Shown here one piece after another: positions 17,015 to 18,894 of a stretch of 18,894 nt of DNA. The notes under the pieces were generated by a model that saw only the letters and a list, made by a program, of their open reading frames with translations, searched no databases and was not told the DNA's origin. The DNA lies in NCBI GenBank assembly GCA_021797265.1, contig JAJZZZ010000011.1:1-18894 (forward strand), in the 5' to 3' direction. Made by a program: the position numbers and the translations under genes. The stretch is from Thermoplasmata archaeon (lineage in GTDB: Archaea; Thermoplasmatota; Thermoplasmata; Thermoplasmatales; Thermoplasmataceae). Numbering within the stretch: the first letter of the stretch is position 1; the number at the start of each line of letters is the position of its first letter.

Positions 17015-17089
17015 GCTCCGATGGTGTAGTCCGGCCAAGCATATCGGCCTTTCGAGCCGACGACCCGGGTCCAAATCCCGGTCGGAGCA
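17015..17089 (+). tRNA. tRNA-Glu (anticodon UUC)
   Basis: 75 nt that fold as a cloverleaf. Acceptor GCTCCGA (17015-17021) pairs with TCGGAGC (17082-17088), with discriminator A at 17089. Anticodon stem TCGGC/GCCGA (17044-17048 and 17056-17060) encloses loop CTTTCGA, with anticodon TTC at 17051-17053. T stem CCGGG/CCCGG lies at 17065-17069 and 17077-17081. No intron is present and CCA is not encoded. The T loop reads TCCAAAT, so position 55 is C rather than the usual T. Confidence 0.95.
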
Positions 17090-17231
17090 TACTTCTCGTA
17101 AGATACAGATAAATTAGCTCCTGCTTGTGATTCCCCTTGTGTAATATATGAAACTCTGTAAAATATTGATAGTGTACATGAATTGCTTTAATTTTGAAGA
17201 GATCCTGTACAACCCTTGCATATTCTTTTTA

Positions 17232-17310
17232 GCCAGTTCTGATTCCATGAACTGGTCAGGGATACGCGATTGAACCCTTGGGGGTAAATCCCCGTGAGTT
17301 AGCATGCTAA
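17232..17310 (+). ncRNA. Hairpin cluster: possible structured RNA or mobile-element end
   Basis: Three inverted repeats lie within 79 nt. CCAGTTC/GAACTGG (17233-17239 and 17249-17255) has a 9-nt loop. GGGG/CCCC encloses GTAAAT or TAAAT (17280-17293). TTAGCATGCTAA is a perfect 12-nt palindrome at 17299-17310. A pyrimidine-rich tract follows from 17311. The strand is assumed from the downstream T-rich tract on the plus strand. It could equally be the end of a decayed IS200/IS605-type element, or chance. Confidence 0.25.
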
Positions 17311-17340
17311 TTCTTCTCCCTTTTATTCATTTCTCATTTA
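17311..17340 (+). terminator. T-rich tract, possible archaeal terminator
   Basis: TTCTTCTCCCTTTTATTCAT and the following bases form a pyrimidine-rich run directly after the palindrome at 17299-17310. Archaeal transcription commonly ends in T-rich DNA; there is no direct evidence that a transcript arrives here. Confidence 0.3.
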
Positions 17341-17423
17341 TTTCCATCATTATTGAGAGAATCACACTTAAGATTTGACACTTATTTTTAATATTGATAG
17401 GCAATTTTCCAACTGGTAAAAAT

Positions 17424-17561
17424 ATGCTTTCTACTAAATCCAACTCAATGCATGAGCAGGAGGCCATAACTACACTTGCTAAAGAGATACCCGCTTTACT
17501 ACCAAACGTGAATACTCATATCTTTCTTGTCTCGGAATTCACTACTGCAGCTTTGCTTTGA
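17424..17561 (+). CDS. Possible 45-residue ORF upstream of the DUF167 gene
   Basis: ATG 17424 opens a 45-codon frame (MLSTKSNSMHEQEAITTLAK and onward) ending in TGA at 17559-17561. It has no recognised family or membrane segment. A TATA-like TTTTTAATATTG lies upstream near 17385-17396. Its stop overlaps the TTG at 17558 that can start the DUF167 frame (TTGA), an arrangement often seen in coupled genes. In AT-rich DNA a frame this short can easily be chance. Confidence 0.25.
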   Translation: MLSTKSNSMHEQEAITTLAKEIPALLPNVNTHIFLVSEFTTAALL

Positions 17562-17854
17562 TATTTTCACAGCAGAAAAGATGTCCACGGAATACAAGCA
17601 ATATTAATCTGATTGTACCAAATCCAGCAAGTGAAAATAGATTGATAGTACAGGTCAAAGTAAAGCATGGGAAAGGCCATATTATTGCTGACGGCGATCA
17701 ACTTACTGTTTTCACAAATGAGCCAAGGGAGAATGGCAAGGCCAATGCTGATGTCCTAAGACAGCTATGTGCTTATCTCCACGTTGACCAATCCAGAATA
17801 AAAATTATCAGGGGACTGAGATCAACAAACAAGACTGTAAAAATCCTTGAATGA
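17558..17854 (+). CDS. DUF167 / YggU family protein (UPF0235)
   Basis: A small conserved protein of unknown function; members are compact alpha/beta proteins. The family pattern is visible: LIVQVKVKHGKG, then ADGDQLTVFTNEPRENGKANADV (in pieces), then LRQLCAYLHVDQSRIKIIRGLRSTNKTVKILE, matching the usual KGKAN-x-L-x-L-x-G-x-S-x-I-x-I-G-x-x-x-R-x-K arrangement. No ATG exists in this frame after the in-frame TAA at 17480. The start could be TTG 17558 (98 residues, overlapping the small upstream ORF), TTG 17642 (70 residues), or another non-ATG codon. The gene sits in DNA with much lower GC than its neighbours. The core domain looks intact, so I call it a gene rather than a pseudogene, with the N-terminus unresolved. 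Confidence 0.7.
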   Translation: MIFSQQKRCPRNTSNINLIVPNPASENRLIVQVKVKHGKGHIIADGDQLTVFTNEPRENGKANADVLRQLCAYLHVDQSRIKIIRGLRSTNKTVKILE

Positions 17855-18059
17855 ATAATAATGAAAGGCCTGCAAATGCGAATCATGATTTACGCAGATA
17901 GATTACAGATGCCAGAAAAACTGGTTCAATACAGAGTGTCCATGGTGACTACCCTTTGATTGTCGCGTTGGATTTAGTTTGGAACTGGGTGACGTAAAAA
18001 TCCAGGTTCTTTATGTTTCCGCCATCAAGCAAGTTAAATCCATGTAAAACCTCAGGAAG

Positions 18060-18090
18060 AAAAATATTATCTAGCCTAAATAAAAATTGG
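18060..18090 (-). terminator. T-rich terminator behind the CydB-like gene
   Basis: Directly after the TAA at 18094-18096, the minus strand has two T5 runs (18082-18086 and 18060-18064) in AT-rich DNA. This is consistent with archaeal oligo-T termination. Confidence 0.35.
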
Positions 18091-18093
18091 TTT

Positions 18094-18894
18094 TTAAGGT
18101 GCACTAGCTGCTTTTTCGATCATGGCAGACTTTCTGTGCACAGCTATTGAATACAATGCAATGAGCACAGCCAGAATTACAAGCCCAACAATCGTGATTG
18201 CCACATATGCCGAGGCCATGGGACCTGTTGAAATCAAGCTGTTCACATCTATGTTTCCGCCAAAGGCCGTGGGGTACACCATGAATTCAAGCGAAAATAT
18301 ATCTGCCGATGCCCAGGCGATGAAAAATACCTTGTTTGTTACCAGCTTCACTGTATTTGGAATATAGTACAGGACGGGGACAAGCAGTGCAAGTATTATG
18401 GGCACGGCAACCAGGAGCGGCAGTGATCCATGCTTGAACAGATCCAGAGAAATCACCGAAATGATGAGGCCAGTAACGGTGAATGGAACAACCAGCTTCT
18501 TCAGGGGTGCAAGATCATAGAACACCGGGGCCAGGCCAACTGCAATAAGCAGCGCGCCGATTATGAAAAGCCAGGATGCTGCATTGCCTGCCCAGGCAGA
18601 TACACTGAACGTGAGCTTGCTTATATCAATGCCATTTCCTCCTATTACCCCGGTTATTATGACCAGCACCACCAGGCCAAGGAGCAGTGTTGAGAGTGAA
18701 TAGCCGGTGTACAGCTTCTTCTCGTCCAGCCATCCCTTCTTCTTTATGAATTCGGCGAACACTATGGTGGAATTCCTGGCTACAAAGAGTATGAGGAATA
18801 TGGCAATGGCGGCTGAGAAGATGCTTGCCAGCGGTATGAGTATCTTTGGAAACGCAAAATCGGATGCCACGACCCAGAAAGCCCCGAAAGTGCC
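18094..18894 (-). CDS. Cytochrome bd-type oxidase subunit II-like membrane protein (CydB-like), 5' end outside the window
   Basis: The frame is open to the right edge, so the N-terminus is missing; 266 codons are visible. About seven hydrophobic helices can be seen. The first visible residues, GTFGAFWVVASDFAFPK, align by eye with the GG-LFAAWP segment of bacterial CydB. They are followed by a long helix, a charged loop KKKGWLDEKK, and LLLGLVVLVIITGVIGGNGI, which resembles the CydB GSFVPPLVIGVAFGN region. The gene ends in a short basic tail. CydB stabilises CydA in a quinol:O2 oxidoreductase of the membrane. The GTG at 18870 is not the true start, because coding clearly continues upstream. Similarity is distant, so another multi-pass membrane protein cannot be excluded; a cydA partner upstream would settle it. 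Confidence 0.6.
   Translation of the reverse strand, partial: GTFGAFWVVASDFAFPKILIPLASIFSAAIAIFLILFVARNSTIVFAEFIKKKGWLDEKKLYTGYSLSTLLLGLVVLVIITGVIGGNGIDISKLTFSVSAWAGNAASWLFIIGALLIAVGLAPVFYDLAPLKKLVVPFTVTGLIISVISLDLFKHGSLPLLVAVPIILALLVPVLYYIPNTVKLVTNKVFFIAWASADIFSLEFMVYPTAFGGNIDVNSLISTGPMASAYVAITIVGLVILAVLIALYSIAVHRKSAMIEKAASAP

Larger units (their letters stand above)
17090..17423. other. AT-rich intergenic stretch behind tRNA-Glu with several hairpins
   Basis: I see no supported gene here. GC is much lower than in the flanking operons: 19 of 60 bases are G or C at 17161-17220 and 15 of 60 at 17341-17400. Structure is concentrated at 17232-17310 (listed separately), followed by T-rich DNA. 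An 8-nt direct repeat, AACCCTTG, occurs at 17211-17218 and 17273-17280. It could be a decayed mobile element, a noncoding RNA locus, or ordinary intergenic DNA. Confidence 0.6.

Noticed and set aside
17015..17089. First impression of tRNA-Ser from the sequence around TTTCGAG
   Set aside because: Placing the 7-nt anticodon loop CTTTCGA puts TTC at positions 34-36, which is Glu, and there is no long variable arm.
17114..17305. 63-codon minus-strand frame behind the tRNA
   Set aside because: It overlaps the hairpin cluster, has no recognisable domain and is of a length expected by chance in AT-rich DNA.
17273..17306. Partial resemblance to the tRNA-Glu 3' end (ACCC, AAATCCC, AGCAT in the same order), as a possible att duplication
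   Set aside because: Matches are short and out of register, and the T-loop sequence is absent. A true attachment-site copy should be nearly identical.
17960..18080. Minus-strand open frame containing NLLDGGNIKNLDFY and ending in TAG near 17955
   Set aside because: It has no start codon and no recognised family. It may be a remnant but cannot be supported as a gene.
1..18894. CRISPR arrays, complete insertion sequences, rRNA genes, toxin-antitoxin or restriction systems
   Set aside because: No regularly spaced repeats, transposase frames, rRNA-like stretches or defence-gene motifs were seen.

Overview
The window looks like chromosomal DNA of a Thermoplasmatales-type archaeon. The evidence is tandem M1 aminopeptidases of the tricorn interacting factor F2/F3 type, an archaeal GAPDH, RadA, Pelota, an archaeal Sua5, an archaeal tRNA-Glu without encoded CCA, heavy use of AGG for arginine, roughly balanced GC, and TATA boxes about 25-30 nt upstream of several start codons, as expected for leaderless mRNAs. 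Species cannot be named from the sequence alone.

Layout. Positions 1-3261 (minus strand) hold two adjacent M1 aminopeptidases; the downstream one is cut by the left edge. Positions 3321-4973 (minus) encode a ThDP enzyme of the pyruvate oxidase (PoxB) family that lacks the bacterial membrane-binding tail. A divergent intergenic region with two inverted repeats separates it from a Sua5-type threonylcarbamoyl-AMP synthase (5107-6201). Next comes purE-purK (6263-7821), overlapping by ATGA. The minus-strand operon gap-radA-ACT regulator (10328 to 7818) converges on purK and overlaps its stop codon.

Positions 10427-14842 form an accessory-looking surface block. It starts with a 1256-residue protein that has about 65 N-glycosylation sequons outside the membrane, one C-terminal membrane helix and a short basic cytoplasmic tail resembling a winged helix. 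A 191-residue sequon-bearing type I membrane protein follows. Positions 14887-16953 are a tightly packed run of ubiX (flavin prenyltransferase), a Mut7-C PIN-type RNase and Pelota, the last two overlapping by ATGA.

A tRNA-Glu(UUC) lies at 17015-17089. It is followed by about 1 kb of clearly AT-richer DNA (25-32% GC in two sampled 60-nt stretches) with hairpins, a possible 45-codon ORF and a DUF167/YggU gene lacking an ATG start. The right end (18094-18894, minus) is the C-terminal part of a multi-pass membrane protein resembling cytochrome bd oxidase subunit II.

Most of the window is housekeeping. The best candidates for new biology are the giant glycoprotein with a putative cytoplasmic winged helix, the coupling of Mut7-C RNase to Pelota, the anchorless PoxB relative, and the structured low-GC island behind the tRNA.
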